From the NCBI GenBank assembly GCA_036380925.1, contig DASVDW010000009.1, positions 1 through 19,763 on the forward strand: a DNA stretch of 19,763 bases, written 5' to 3'. Below, in pieces: positions 6,943-15,473 of the stretch. Position 1 is the first letter of the stretch; each line of letters opens with the position of its first letter. The notes below the pieces were generated by a model. That model was given only the letters and a program-made list of their open reading frames with translations, was not told where the DNA came from and searched no databases. Made by a program: the position numbers and the translations under genes. Source of the stretch: JAICLV01 sp036380925 (GTDB lineage Bacteria; Actinomycetota; Actinomycetes; Acidothermales; Acidothermaceae).

Positions 6943-7667
6943 CGGCCGACGAGGAGCTCACCGAGCGGTCGCGGGCCGAGGTCCATCACAGCCATCGGGA
7001 CGTCACCGGGGGCTGGTTGCGTCCCGCTGTTTTCGGCGCCATGGACGGCCTGATCTCGAACTTCTCCCTGATCTCCGGGTTCGCGGGCGCGAACGCAGAC
7101 CGGCATCTGGTGATCTTGAGCGGCCTCGGCGGACTGGTCGCCGGCGCGTTCTCGATGGCGGTCGGCGAGTACGTCTCGGTCGCCTCGCAAAGTGACCTGG
7201 CCCGCGCGGAGATCGCGGTCGAGCGCCACGAGCTGCGGCACAACGCCGAGGCGGAGCGCGAGGAACTCGCCCAGCTGTACATCTCCCGCGGCGTCGAGCC
7301 GCACCTGGCGCACGAGGTGTCCCGGCAGCTCTCGATGGATCCCGACCAGGCGCTGGAGATCCACGCGCGCGAGGAGTTGGGCGTCTCGACCGACGCTTTG
7401 CCGTCTCCTTATCTCGCGGCCGGATCGTCGTTCGTGTCGTTCGCGATCGGCGCCATTTTGCCGGTGCTCCCCTTCATCCTCGGCGCGTCGACGTTGTGGC
7501 CGGCGGCGTTGCTGGCCGCGATCGGACTGTTCGCCGCCGGGGCCACGGTGGCGCGGATCACCGCGCGCCCATGGTGGCTTGGCGGCGCCCGGCAATTGCT
7601 GCTCGGCGCGGCCGCGGCCGCGATCACCTTCGGCGTCGGCGCCGCGATCGGAACGCACGTCGGCTGA
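6939..7667 (+). CDS. VIT1/CCC1-family iron/manganese transporter
   Basis: This 242-residue membrane protein matches the VIT1/CCC1 family, which moves Fe2+ or Mn2+ across membranes, usually in exchange for protons. Membrane segment 1 contains FGAMDGLISNFSLISG with D36 at the pore position conserved in the family; segment 2 contains AGAFSMAVGEYVSVASQ with E77. Between segments 2 and 3 (about 86-150) is the charged helical region rich in Glu and His (RHELRHNAEAEREELAQLY) that forms the cytoplasmic metal-binding domain in this family. Three more hydrophobic segments follow at about 163-182, 186-206 and 217-240. GTG 6939 overlaps the lgt stop as GTGA, so translation is probably coupled to lgt. Metal specificity and direction cannot be read from sequence. 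Confidence 0.9.
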   Translation: MTADEELTERSRAEVHHSHRDVTGGWLRPAVFGAMDGLISNFSLISGFAGANADRHLVILSGLGGLVAGAFSMAVGEYVSVASQSDLARAEIAVERHELRHNAEAEREELAQLYISRGVEPHLAHEVSRQLSMDPDQALEIHAREELGVSTDALPSPYLAAGSSFVSFAIGAILPVLPFILGASTLWPAALLAAIGLFAAGATVARITARPWWLGGARQLLLGAAAAAITFGVGAAIGTHVG

Positions 7668-7687
7668 GTGGGGGCGGAGGCCCCCGC
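7668..7687 (+). terminator. GC-rich hairpin directly after the VIT gene
   Basis: GTGGGGGC (7668-7675) pairs with GCCCCCGC (7680-7687), eight pairs with one G-T, closing a GGAG tetraloop, starting at the first base after the stop codon. There is no T-run; such U-less hairpins are frequent candidate terminators in actinobacteria. It would end the lgt-VIT transcript before gltB. Confidence 0.5.
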
Positions 7688-7930
7688 GCGCTGGCACAGC
7701 CGCACGACGCCACGCAAGCGATGTGACGCGTCTCGCGATGCGCTAGTCTGTCTGCCGTCGCGGCGTCGCCCAGCCGAGATCTCGCTGTCGAGAAGCTCGG
7801 TGTTCGCGTCCGTCGTGCCAGGTCGAGATGACCAGCAGGGCCAGCGTCGTCCCTGTGTAGATCGGTGCAGGTGGCGTACCCGTTCAATCCCGCCGCCTCG
7901 CCGCAGCGCACAGCTGACGACGGGAGTGCC
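7688..7930 (+). promoter_or_regulatory. gltB upstream region with weak promoter and long leader
   Basis: This stretch before gltB contains no convincing gene. A weak sigma70-like promoter is TGTGAC (7722-7727), 16 nt, TAGTCT (7744-7749), which would leave a leader of about 175 nt. In that leader, CGAGATCTCG (7775-7784) is a perfect palindrome and is followed by CGAG and CTCG at 7789-7792 and 7796-7799, so CCGAG (7774-7778) can instead pair with CTCGG (7796-7800). The segments are short and the alternative pairing may be chance. GGGAG (7922-7926) is the likely gltB ribosome-binding site. Confidence 0.3.
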
Positions 7931-10900
7931 ATGTTCCTGGCCGCTGGTCCGCCGCGGAGCGGTCTCTACGACCCCGCGAACGAACACGACGCCTGTGGAG
8001 TTGCGTTCGTCGCCGACCTCCGGGGTCGCCGCAACCACGACACCGTCGCAAACGCGCTCACCGCGCTGCGCAACCTCGAGCACCGCGGGGCCACCGGCCG
8101 CGAGGCCGACACCGGTGACGGCGCCGGCCTGCTCTCCCAAATCCCCGACGAGTTTTTCCGCGCGGTGGTCGACTTCGAACTGCCGGCGGCCGGCGCTTAC
8201 GCGGTCGGCATCGCCTTCCTCCCCGGCGACAACTTCGCCGCCGGCGCCGCGGTCGCGGCGATCGAGCGGATCGTCGCCGAGGAGCAGCTTCGGGTGCTCG
8301 GCTGGCGGGAGCTGCCCGTAGTCCCCGAACTGGCCGGCCCGAGCGCGCGGGCGATGATGCCGCGCTTCCGGCAGCTGTTCGTCGCTCCGGTCGACCCGAC
8401 GTTGTCCGGAATTGCCCTGGAGCGCTTCACCTATCGGGCACGCAAGCGGATCGAGCACGAGGTCGACGTCTACTTCGCCTCGTTGTCGCCGCGCACCATC
8501 GTCTACAAGGGCATGCTCACGGCGCCGCAGCTGGAGCCGTTCTTTCCCGACCTGTCAGACCAGCGGTTCGCCTCGACGCTCGCGCTGGTGCACTCGCGTT
8601 TCTCGACCAACACCTTCCCGAGCTGGCCGCTGGCCCACCCGTACCGCTACATCGCGCACAACGGCGAGATCAACACGGTCAAGGGCAACCGCAACTGGAT
8701 GCGCGCCCGTGAGACGCTGCTGGCCAGCGACCAGATCCCCGGCGACCTAAGCCAGCTGTTCCCGATCTGCACGCCCGGGGGCTCCGACTCGATGAGCTTC
8801 GACGAGGTGCTCGAACTGCTGCACCTCGGCGGCCGGTCGCTGCCGCACGCCGTCCTCATGATGATCCCGGAGGCGTGGGAAAAGCACGCCGAGATGGACC
8901 CCGCTCGACGGGCCTTCTACGAGTTCCACAGCAGCCTGATGGAGCCGTGGGACGGCCCTGCCTGCGTCACCTTCACCGACGGCACCCTCATCGGCGCCGT
9001 GCTCGACCGCAACGGTCTGCGCCCGGCCCGCTACTGGGTCACCGACGACGGCCTCGTCATCATGGCCAGCGAGGTGGGCGTCCTCGACATCGACCCGTCC
9101 ACCGTCGTGCGGAAGGGCCGGTTGCAGCCGGGCCGGATGTTCCTCGTCGACACCCAAGCCGGGCGCGTCGTCGACGACGCCGAGATAAAGGCCCAGCTCG
9201 CCGCCGAGCGTCCTTACGACAACTGGCTGCACGCCGGCCTGCTGAAGTTGCCCGACCTCCCGGAGCGCGAGCACGTCGTCTACAGCCACGAGTCCGTGCT
9301 GCGGCGCCAGCAGACGTTCGGTTACACCGAGGAGGAGCTGCGGGTCTTGCTGGCGCCGATGGCGACGGCGGGCGCCGAGCCCATCGGTTCAATGGGCAAC
9401 GACGCGCCGCTCGCGGCGTTCTCGGGCCGGCCGCGGCTGCTGTTCGACTACTTCACCCAGCTGTTCGCCCAGGTCACCAACCCGCCGCTGGACGCGATCC
9501 GCGAGGAACTCGTCACCTCGCTTTCCGGCACGATCGGCCCCGAGCAGAACTTGCTGCAACCGGGTCCGGCGTCGTGCCGGCAGATCGTCGTGCCGTTCCC
9601 GGTCATCGACAACGACGAGCTCGCGAAGATCCTGCATGTCAATGACGACGGCGACCTGCCGGGCCTCGCGCCGTTCGCCGTCCGGGGTCTTTACGACGTC
9701 GACGACGGGGGAGCGGCGCTGCAGCGCCGGCTGGACGAGATCTGCGTCGAGGTGTCGGACGCCATCGAGCGCGGGGCACGCGTCATCGTGCTTTCCGACC
9801 GCGACTCCGACCGCGAGCGCGCGCCGATCCCGTCGCTGCTGCTCACGTCCGCGGTGCACCACCACCTGATCCGCGAGAAGACCCGCACCAAGGTCGGGCT
9901 CGTCGTCGAGGCGGGCGACGTGCGCGAGGTGCACCACGTCGCGCTGCTCATCGGCTACGGCGCGGCCGCGGTCAACCCGTATCTGGCGATGGAGACCGTC
10001 GAAGACATGGTGCGCACCGGCGCCATCACCGGTGTGAGCGCCGAAGACGCGGTGCACAACCTGGTGAAGGCGCTCGGAAAGGGCGTGCTGAAGGTGATGT
10101 CCAAGATGGGCATCTCCACGGTCGCGTCCTACACCGGCGCGCAGGTCTTCGAGGCGCTAGGGCTTTCCCGCGACGTCGTCGACAAGTACTTCACCGGGAC
10201 GACGTCGCGGCTCAACGGGGTGGGGCTCGACGTGCTCGCCGCCGAGGTCGCGGCCCGGCACAACGACGCGTATCCCGTCGGCGACGTGCGCGCGCTGCAC
10301 CGCCGGCTGAACATCGGCGCCGACTACCACTGGCGCCGCGAGGCCGAGGGCGAGCCGCACCTGTTCAACCCCGAGACGGTCTTCCGGTTGCAGCACTCGA
10401 CCCGCACCGGGCAGTTCGACATCTTCCGGGAGTACAGCACCGCGGTCAACGACCAGTCGAGCGCGTTGATGACCCTGCGCGGTCTTTTCAAGCTGCGCAC
10501 CGGTGTCCGTCCGCCGGTGCCGATCGACGAGGTCGAGCCGGTCAGCGAGATCGTGAAACGATTCTCCACCGGCGCGATGTCGTACGGGTCCATCAGTCAG
10601 GAAGCCCACGAAACCCTTGCCATAGCGATGAATTCATTGGGTGGCAAGTCGAACACCGGCGAGGGCGGTGAGGACGCCGAACGTCTTTACGACGATCGCC
10701 GGTCCGCGATCAAGCAGGTCGCGAGCGGGCGGTTCGGCGTCACCAGCGAGTACCTCACCGCCGCCGACGACCTGCAGATCAAGATGGCGCAGGGCGCCAA
10801 GCCCGGTGAAGGCGGCCAGCTTCCCGGCCACAAGGTTTATCCGTGGATCGCGGCAACGCGGCATTCCACGCCTGGCGTGGGGCTCATCTCGCCGCCGCCG

Positions 10901-12451
10901 CACCACGACATCTACTCGATCGAAGACCTCAAGCAGCTCATCCACGACCTCAAGAACGCCAACCCCAGGGCGCGAGTGCACGTCAAGTTGGTTGCGGAGG
11001 TCGGTGTCGGCACGGTCGCCGCCGGGGTCGCCAAAGCGCACGCCGACGTCGTTTTGATTTCCGGGCATGACGGCGGCACCGGCGCCGCCCCGCTGACGTC
11101 CATCAAGCACGTCGGCGCGCCGTGGGAGCTCGGGATCGCCGAGACCCAGCAAACCCTGGTGGCAAACGGATTGCGCGAGCGAATCGTCGTGCAGGCCGAC
11201 GGTCAACTCAAGACCGGCCGCGACGTCGTCATCGCCGCGTTGCTCGGCGCGGAGGAGTTCGGGTTCGCGACGGCGCCGCTGGTGGTGTCCGGCTGCATCA
11301 TGATGCGGGTCTGCCACCTCAACACCTGCCCGGTAGGTGTGGCCACCCAAGACCCCGTGCTGCGCGAGCGTTTCAACGGCAAGCCGGAGTTCGTGGTGAA
11401 CTTCTTCCAGTTCATCGCGCAAGAGGTTCGCGAATACCTTGCGGAGTTGGGTTTTCGCTCGATCGCGGAGGCGGTTGGTCAAGTCGAGTTCCTCGACACG
11501 TCGGACGCCGTCCAGCACTGGAAGGCGAACGGACTCGACCTCGCGCCGATCCTGTGCGCGCCAGACGACCGCAGCGAGCCGCGGCGCCAGCTCGTCGGGC
11601 AGGATCACGGTCTTGAGAAGGCGCTCGACAACACGCTCATCGAGTTGGCCGACGGCGCGCTGAACGAGCGCGTTCCGGTGCGGTTGGAGATGCCGATCCG
11701 CAACGTCAACCGCACGGTCGGCACGCTGCTGGGCCACGAGGTGACCAAGCGCTATCGCGGCGTCGGCCTGCCCGACGGCACGATCGACGTGACGTTCACC
11801 GGGTCCGCGGGCCAGTCGTTCGGCGCGTTCGTGCCACGCGGGGTGACCCTGCGGCTCGTCGGCGACGCGAACGACTACGTCGGAAAAGGCTTGTCGGGCG
11901 GCCGCATCGTGCTGAAGCCGTTCGACGACGCGCCTTTTGTGGCGCACGAGAACATCATCGCGGGCAACGTGTTGCTCTACGGCGCCACGAGCGGTGAGAT
12001 GTTCGTGCGCGGCGTCGTCGGTGAGCGGTTCGCGGTGCGTAACTCCGGCGCCACCGCGGTCGTCGAAGGCGTTGGCGACCACGGGTGCGAATACATGACC
12101 GGCGGCGTCGTCGTCGTCCTGGGCAAGACCGGAAGGAATTTCGCGGCCGGCATGTCGGGAGGCGTCGCGTATCTCATCGACCTCGACCCGCGCCGCGTCA
12201 ACACCGGCATGGCCGACATCGAAGAGCTGGACGACGAAGACCAGGCGCTCGTGGAAGGGCTGGTGCGCAGGCACGCGAGCGAGACCGGGTCGCGGCTGGC
12301 GGCCGACCTGCTGGCCGATTGGCCGGCCACGGTCACCCGTTTCTCGAAAATCATGCCGCGTGACTACAAGCGGGTGCTGGAAATCCGGGCCCAGGCCGAA
12401 CGCGACGGACTCGACTTCGACAAGCTCATCATGGCGGTGATCAGTGACTGA
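7931..12451 (+). CDS. gltB: Glutamate synthase large (alpha) subunit
   Basis: GltB takes the amide of glutamine and transfers it to 2-oxoglutarate; with GltD and NADPH it yields two glutamates. The 1506-residue protein has the N-terminal glutaminase domain beginning at C22 (DACGV), which becomes the N-terminal nucleophile after a 21-residue propeptide is removed; a central domain; the FMN-binding synthase domain (about 855-1200) with SYGSISQEAH and the 3Fe-4S cysteines C1122, C1128 and C1133 in CIMMRVCHLNTC; and the C-terminal GXGXG beta-helix (about 1260-1460). Length matches actinobacterial GltB (about 1500-1530). ATG 7931 is preferred because GGGAG lies just upstream and the propeptide is then of normal length; GTG 7865 would add 22 residues. 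It overlaps gltD by eight bases. Confidence 0.97.
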   Translation: MFLAAGPPRSGLYDPANEHDACGVAFVADLRGRRNHDTVANALTALRNLEHRGATGREADTGDGAGLLSQIPDEFFRAVVDFELPAAGAYAVGIAFLPGDNFAAGAAVAAIERIVAEEQLRVLGWRELPVVPELAGPSARAMMPRFRQLFVAPVDPTLSGIALERFTYRARKRIEHEVDVYFASLSPRTIVYKGMLTAPQLEPFFPDLSDQRFASTLALVHSRFSTNTFPSWPLAHPYRYIAHNGEINTVKGNRNWMRARETLLASDQIPGDLSQLFPICTPGGSDSMSFDEVLELLHLGGRSLPHAVLMMIPEAWEKHAEMDPARRAFYEFHSSLMEPWDGPACVTFTDGTLIGAVLDRNGLRPARYWVTDDGLVIMASEVGVLDIDPSTVVRKGRLQPGRMFLVDTQAGRVVDDAEIKAQLAAERPYDNWLHAGLLKLPDLPEREHVVYSHESVLRRQQTFGYTEEELRVLLAPMATAGAEPIGSMGNDAPLAAFSGRPRLLFDYFTQLFAQVTNPPLDAIREELVTSLSGTIGPEQNLLQPGPASCRQIVVPFPVIDNDELAKILHVNDDGDLPGLAPFAVRGLYDVDDGGAALQRRLDEICVEVSDAIERGARVIVLSDRDSDRERAPIPSLLLTSAVHHHLIREKTRTKVGLVVEAGDVREVHHVALLIGYGAAAVNPYLAMETVEDMVRTGAITGVSAEDAVHNLVKALGKGVLKVMSKMGISTVASYTGAQVFEALGLSRDVVDKYFTGTTSRLNGVGLDVLAAEVAARHNDAYPVGDVRALHRRLNIGADYHWRREAEGEPHLFNPETVFRLQHSTRTGQFDIFREYSTAVNDQSSALMTLRGLFKLRTGVRPPVPIDEVEPVSEIVKRFSTGAMSYGSISQEAHETLAIAMNSLGGKSNTGEGGEDAERLYDDRRSAIKQVASGRFGVTSEYLTAADDLQIKMAQGAKPGEGGQLPGHKVYPWIAATRHSTPGVGLISPPPHHDIYSIEDLKQLIHDLKNANPRARVHVKLVAEVGVGTVAAGVAKAHADVVLISGHDGGTGAAPLTSIKHVGAPWELGIAETQQTLVANGLRERIVVQADGQLKTGRDVVIAALLGAEEFGFATAPLVVSGCIMMRVCHLNTCPVGVATQDPVLRERFNGKPEFVVNFFQFIAQEVREYLAELGFRSIAEAVGQVEFLDTSDAVQHWKANGLDLAPILCAPDDRSEPRRQLVGQDHGLEKALDNTLIELADGALNERVPVRLEMPIRNVNRTVGTLLGHEVTKRYRGVGLPDGTIDVTFTGSAGQSFGAFVPRGVTLRLVGDANDYVGKGLSGGRIVLKPFDDAPFVAHENIIAGNVLLYGATSGEMFVRGVVGERFAVRNSGATAVVEGVGDHGCEYMTGGVVVVLGKTGRNFAAGMSGGVAYLIDLDPRRVNTGMADIEELDDEDQALVEGLVRRHASETGSRLAADLLADWPATVTRFSKIMPRDYKRVLEIRAQAERDGLDFDKLIMAVISD

Positions 12452-13907
12452 CCCGAAAGGCTTCCTGAAGTGGCAGCGCGAACTGCCCGAGGACCGGCCC
12501 GTCGACGTGCGGATCGGTGACTGGAAGGACGTCCACCAGGCCATCACCCACGAGGACCTCGAGACGCAGGCCCGCAGGTGCATGGATTGCGGCATCCCGT
12601 TCTGCCACAACGGCTGCCCGCTCGGAAACCTCATCCCGGAGTGGAACGACTTGGTCGGGCGGTCCGACTGGCAGGCCGCCAGCGAGCGCCTGCACGCCAC
12701 GAACAACTTCCCCGACTTCACCGGTCGGCTGTGCCCGGCGCCGTGCGAGGCGGCCTGTGTGCTGAACATCAGCCCCAGCCAGACCAGCGGCGCGGTCACC
12801 ATCAAGCGGATCGAGCAGGAGATCGCCGAGCGCGCCTTCGAGGAGGGCTGGCTCCCACCCCAGGTGCCGACCCGGCTCAGCGGCAAGACCGTCGCCGTCG
12901 TCGGTTCGGGCCCGTCCGGTCTGGCCGCGGCGCAGCAACTCACCAGGGCCGGTCACACGGTCGCCGTGTACGAGCGGGCCGACCGGATCGGTGGCCTGCT
13001 GCGCTACGGAATCCCCGAATTCAAGATGGAAAAGTCGGTGCTCGACCGACGGCTTGAGCAGATGAAGGCCGAGGGAACCAAGTTTCGGCCGGGCGTCGAG
13101 GTCGGCGTCGACCTCACGGCTCGTGAGCTGAAGGCGCGCTACGACGCGGTCGTGGTCGCCGTCGGATCGACGATGGGCCGCGACCTGCCGGTTCCAGGAC
13201 GCGCGTCGGGCGGAATCCATCAGGCGATGGAGTACCTGCCGATCGCCAACCGCGTGCAACAGGGCGACCTCGCCGCGCCCACGATCACCGCGGAAGGCAA
13301 GCATGTCGTCATCATCGGCGGCGGCGACACCGGATCGGACTGTCTTGGCACCGCGATCCGTCAGGGTGCGGCGTCCATCACGCAACTGGAGATTTTGCCC
13401 CGGCCAGCTGTTGAGCCCGACCCGGGCACGCCGTGGCCGACGTGGCCGCTGATGTGGCGGGTGTCGACCTCGCAAGAAGAGGGCGGCGAGCGTCAGTTCT
13501 CGGTGAGCACACAGGAGTTCTTAGCCGACGAGCACGGCAACGTGCGAGCGCTTCGGCTCGTCGAGGTGCGCCGCGCCGCCGGTGGGTTCGAGCCTGTCGC
13601 CGGCACCGAGTTCGAGATTCCGGCGCAACTTGTCTTGCTCGCGTTGGGTTTTTCGGGCCCAGAGAGGCTGCTCGCCGAGCAGTTCGGGATTCAGGTCGAC
13701 GCGCGAGGCACCTTCTCGCGCGACGGGTCGTACGCGACGTCCGTGCCCGGCGTCTTCGTCGCCGGTGACGCCGGGCGAGGTCAGTCGCTGATCGTGTGGG
13801 CGATCGCCGAAGGGCGGGGCGCGGCGGCCGCCGTCGACCGCTTCCTGTCCGGCCTTGACCGGCTACCTGTGGCAGTGACGCCGGCGACCCGGCCGCTGAC
13901 GGCCTGA
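12444..13907 (+). CDS. gltD: Glutamate synthase small (beta) subunit
   Basis: GltD oxidises NADPH and passes electrons through FAD and iron-sulfur clusters to GltB. The 487-residue protein has the N-terminal cysteine groups C46, C49, C54, C58 (CMDCGIPFCHNGC) and C97, C101, C105 (CPAPCEAAC) for 4Fe-4S clusters, an FAD dinucleotide fold GSGPSG (154-159), an NADPH fold GGGDTG (292-297) and the C-terminal FAD segment VFVAGDAGRGQSLIVWAIAEG. All expected motifs are present and the length is normal. GTG 12444 lies inside the end of gltB, eight bases overlapping, so translation is coupled and the subunits are probably made together. One TTA codon is at 13521-13523. Confidence 0.97.
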   Translation: MTDPKGFLKWQRELPEDRPVDVRIGDWKDVHQAITHEDLETQARRCMDCGIPFCHNGCPLGNLIPEWNDLVGRSDWQAASERLHATNNFPDFTGRLCPAPCEAACVLNISPSQTSGAVTIKRIEQEIAERAFEEGWLPPQVPTRLSGKTVAVVGSGPSGLAAAQQLTRAGHTVAVYERADRIGGLLRYGIPEFKMEKSVLDRRLEQMKAEGTKFRPGVEVGVDLTARELKARYDAVVVAVGSTMGRDLPVPGRASGGIHQAMEYLPIANRVQQGDLAAPTITAEGKHVVIIGGGDTGSDCLGTAIRQGAASITQLEILPRPAVEPDPGTPWPTWPLMWRVSTSQEEGGERQFSVSTQEFLADEHGNVRALRLVEVRRAAGGFEPVAGTEFEIPAQLVLLALGFSGPERLLAEQFGIQVDARGTFSRDGSYATSVPGVFVAGDAGRGQSLIVWAIAEGRGAAAAVDRFLSGLDRLPVAVTPATRPLTA

Positions 13908-13921
13908 GGCGCGACCACTCC

Positions 13922-13934
13922 TAGTGTTGACGCC
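13922..13934 (+). promoter_or_regulatory. Candidate -10 element for a leaderless pyk transcript
   Basis: TAGTGT (13922-13927) fits the actinobacterial TANNNT -10 pattern and is followed by exactly seven bases before the pyk ATG, so transcription would start at or next to the start codon. No ribosome-binding site precedes the ATG, consistent with leaderless translation. The best -35 match, CTGACG (13896-13901), is 20 bases away, which is long. Confidence 0.45.
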
Positions 13935-15377
13935 ATGAGTCGCCGCGCCAAAATCGTCTGCACCCTTGGCCCTGCGACCGAATCCGCCGAGGCCGTCAGC
14001 GCGCTTGTCGACGCTGGCATGGACGTCGCGCGGCTGAACCTCAGCCACGGCACACACGCCGACCACGCGGCCGTTTACCAACGGGTGCGCGACGCCGCCG
14101 ACGCGAGCGGCCGCGCGGTTGGCATCCTGGTCGACCTGCAGGGCCCGAAGATCCGGCTTGGCCGCATCGCGAACGGGCCGGTCGTGCTCTCGGCGGGCGA
14201 CGAGTTCATCATCACCACCGAGGACGTTCCCGGCAGCAAGGTGCTCGTCTCGACGACGTACAACGGTTTGCCGGGCGACGTCGAGCCTGGGCTGCACATC
14301 CTCATCGACGACGGCCGGGTGTGTTTGCAAGTCGTGTCTGTCGACGGGCCCCGGGTGCGCACCAAGGTGGTGGAGGGCGGCGCCATCTCCGACCACAAAG
14401 GCATCAACGTGCCCGGCGCGGCGCTTTCGGTGCCTGCCCTCAGCGACAAGGACGTCGACGACCTGCGGTGGGCGCTGCGCATCGGCGCCGACATGGTCGC
14501 GCTGTCGTTCGTTCGCTCGCCGTCCGACTTCGACGACGTCGCCAAAATCATGGACGACGAGGGCCGTCGAGTGCCCGTCATCGCGAAAATCGAGAAACCG
14601 CAGGCGGTCGAGCGCATCGAAGACATCATCGAGGCGTTCGACGGGTTCATGATCGCGCGTGGCGACCTCGGCGTTGAGATGCCGCTGGAGCAGGTGCCGG
14701 TCGTGCAAAAGCGGGTCATCTCACTGGCCCGCCGCAACGCGAAGCCGGTCATCGTCGCGACCCAGATGCTCGACTCGATGATCAGCGCCTCGCGCCCGAC
14801 CAGGGCGGAGGTGTCCGACTGCGCCAACGCGGTGCTCGACGGCGCAGACGCGCTGATGCTGTCGGGCGAGACCAGCGTCGGCCTGCATCCGGCGACCACC
14901 GTCGAGACGATGGCGCGCATCATCGAAACCGCCGAGGAGTCGGCGCTCGACACCATCCCTGAAATCCGCGAAAAGCCGCGCACCAAGGGCGGCGCCATCG
15001 CGCACGCGGCCGCGGCCGTGGGAGCCGACCTCGACGCGCGTTACCTGGTCGCGTTCACCGAGACAGGAGACAGCGCCCGTCGGCTGGCCCGGTACCGGTC
15101 GCCGATACCGCTGCTCGCCTTCACACCGGTCGCCGCCACCCGCTCGCAGCTCGCTCTGACGTGGGGTGTCGAGACGTTTCTGGTGGCGCCTGTGTCGCAC
15201 AGCGACCAGATGGTGCGCCAGGTCGACCGCGCGCTGCTCGACCTCGAGCGCTGCCGGCACGGGGAGCTCGTGGTCATCATCGCGGGCTCGCCGCCAGGAG
15301 TGGCGGGCTCGACGAACACGCTGCGGGTGCACCGCATCGGCGACACCCTCGAGAGCGACGCGCCCGCGTACAGCTAG
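13935..15377 (+). CDS. pyk: Pyruvate kinase
   Basis: Pyruvate kinase converts phosphoenolpyruvate and ADP to pyruvate and ATP, the last step of glycolysis. The 480-residue protein shows R33 in ARLNLSHG (substrate binding), VDLQGPKIRLG (67-76), a B-domain insert (about 72-168), the active-site lysine K218 in AKIEKPQ, metal-binding MIARGDLGVE (239-248), VATQMLDSMI and a complete C-terminal domain ending with PGVAGSTNTLRVHRIGD. Length is normal and nothing is missing. It lies 27 nt after gltD, but the -10-like element and lack of a ribosome-binding site suggest its own leaderless promoter; read-through from gltBD is also possible. A pyk close to an ANTAR regulator is a conserved actinobacterial arrangement as I recall it. 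Confidence 0.97.
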   Translation: MSRRAKIVCTLGPATESAEAVSALVDAGMDVARLNLSHGTHADHAAVYQRVRDAADASGRAVGILVDLQGPKIRLGRIANGPVVLSAGDEFIITTEDVPGSKVLVSTTYNGLPGDVEPGLHILIDDGRVCLQVVSVDGPRVRTKVVEGGAISDHKGINVPGAALSVPALSDKDVDDLRWALRIGADMVALSFVRSPSDFDDVAKIMDDEGRRVPVIAKIEKPQAVERIEDIIEAFDGFMIARGDLGVEMPLEQVPVVQKRVISLARRNAKPVIVATQMLDSMISASRPTRAEVSDCANAVLDGADALMLSGETSVGLHPATTVETMARIIETAEESALDTIPEIREKPRTKGGAIAHAAAAVGADLDARYLVAFTETGDSARRLARYRSPIPLLAFTPVAATRSQLALTWGVETFLVAPVSHSDQMVRQVDRALLDLERCRHGELVVIIAGSPPGVAGSTNTLRVHRIGDTLESDAPAYS

Positions 15378-15399
15378 CGGTCGGCTGTCACCGCGGGGT

Positions 15400-15415
15400 C
15401 GTGTCGATCGACACG
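15400..15415. repeat. Perfect 16-bp palindrome downstream of pyk
   Basis: CGTGTCGATCGACACG is its own reverse complement. As RNA it folds to a 6-bp stem with a GATC tetraloop on either strand. It sits 22 nt after the pyk stop, between pyk and the tRNA, whose transcripts converge here. It could act as a bidirectional terminator without a T-run, or be a binding site for a dimeric protein. Confidence 0.55.
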
Positions 15416-15430
15416 CGGTCAACGCGTGGT

Positions 15431-15468
15431 CGCCGGCCCCAGTGGTTCGCTGAGGCGAGGGGACGGCG
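15431..15468 (-). terminator. Large hairpin just 3' of the minus-strand tRNA
   Basis: CGCCG (15431-15435) pairs with CGGCG (15464-15468), CCCC (15437-15440) with GGGG (15459-15462), and TCGC (15447-15450) with GCGA (15455-15458) around TGAG. There is one G/A mismatch and a six-base bulge on one side. On the minus strand it begins five bases after the tRNA discriminator, so it may terminate the tRNA transcript or set its 3' processing boundary. No T-run on either strand. Confidence 0.45.
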
Positions 15469-15473
15469 CTCAG

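Noticed and set aside
7865..7930. Earlier GTG start for gltB
   Set aside because: It would lengthen the cleaved propeptide before the nucleophile cysteine to 43 residues; ATG 7931 has GGGAG upstream and gives the usual short propeptide.
10634..12943. A 769-codon open frame on the minus strand opposite gltB/gltD
   Set aside because: It is the antisense shadow of strongly conserved gltB and gltD codons in GC-rich DNA; its translation shows no recognisable domain and it spans the boundary of two real genes.
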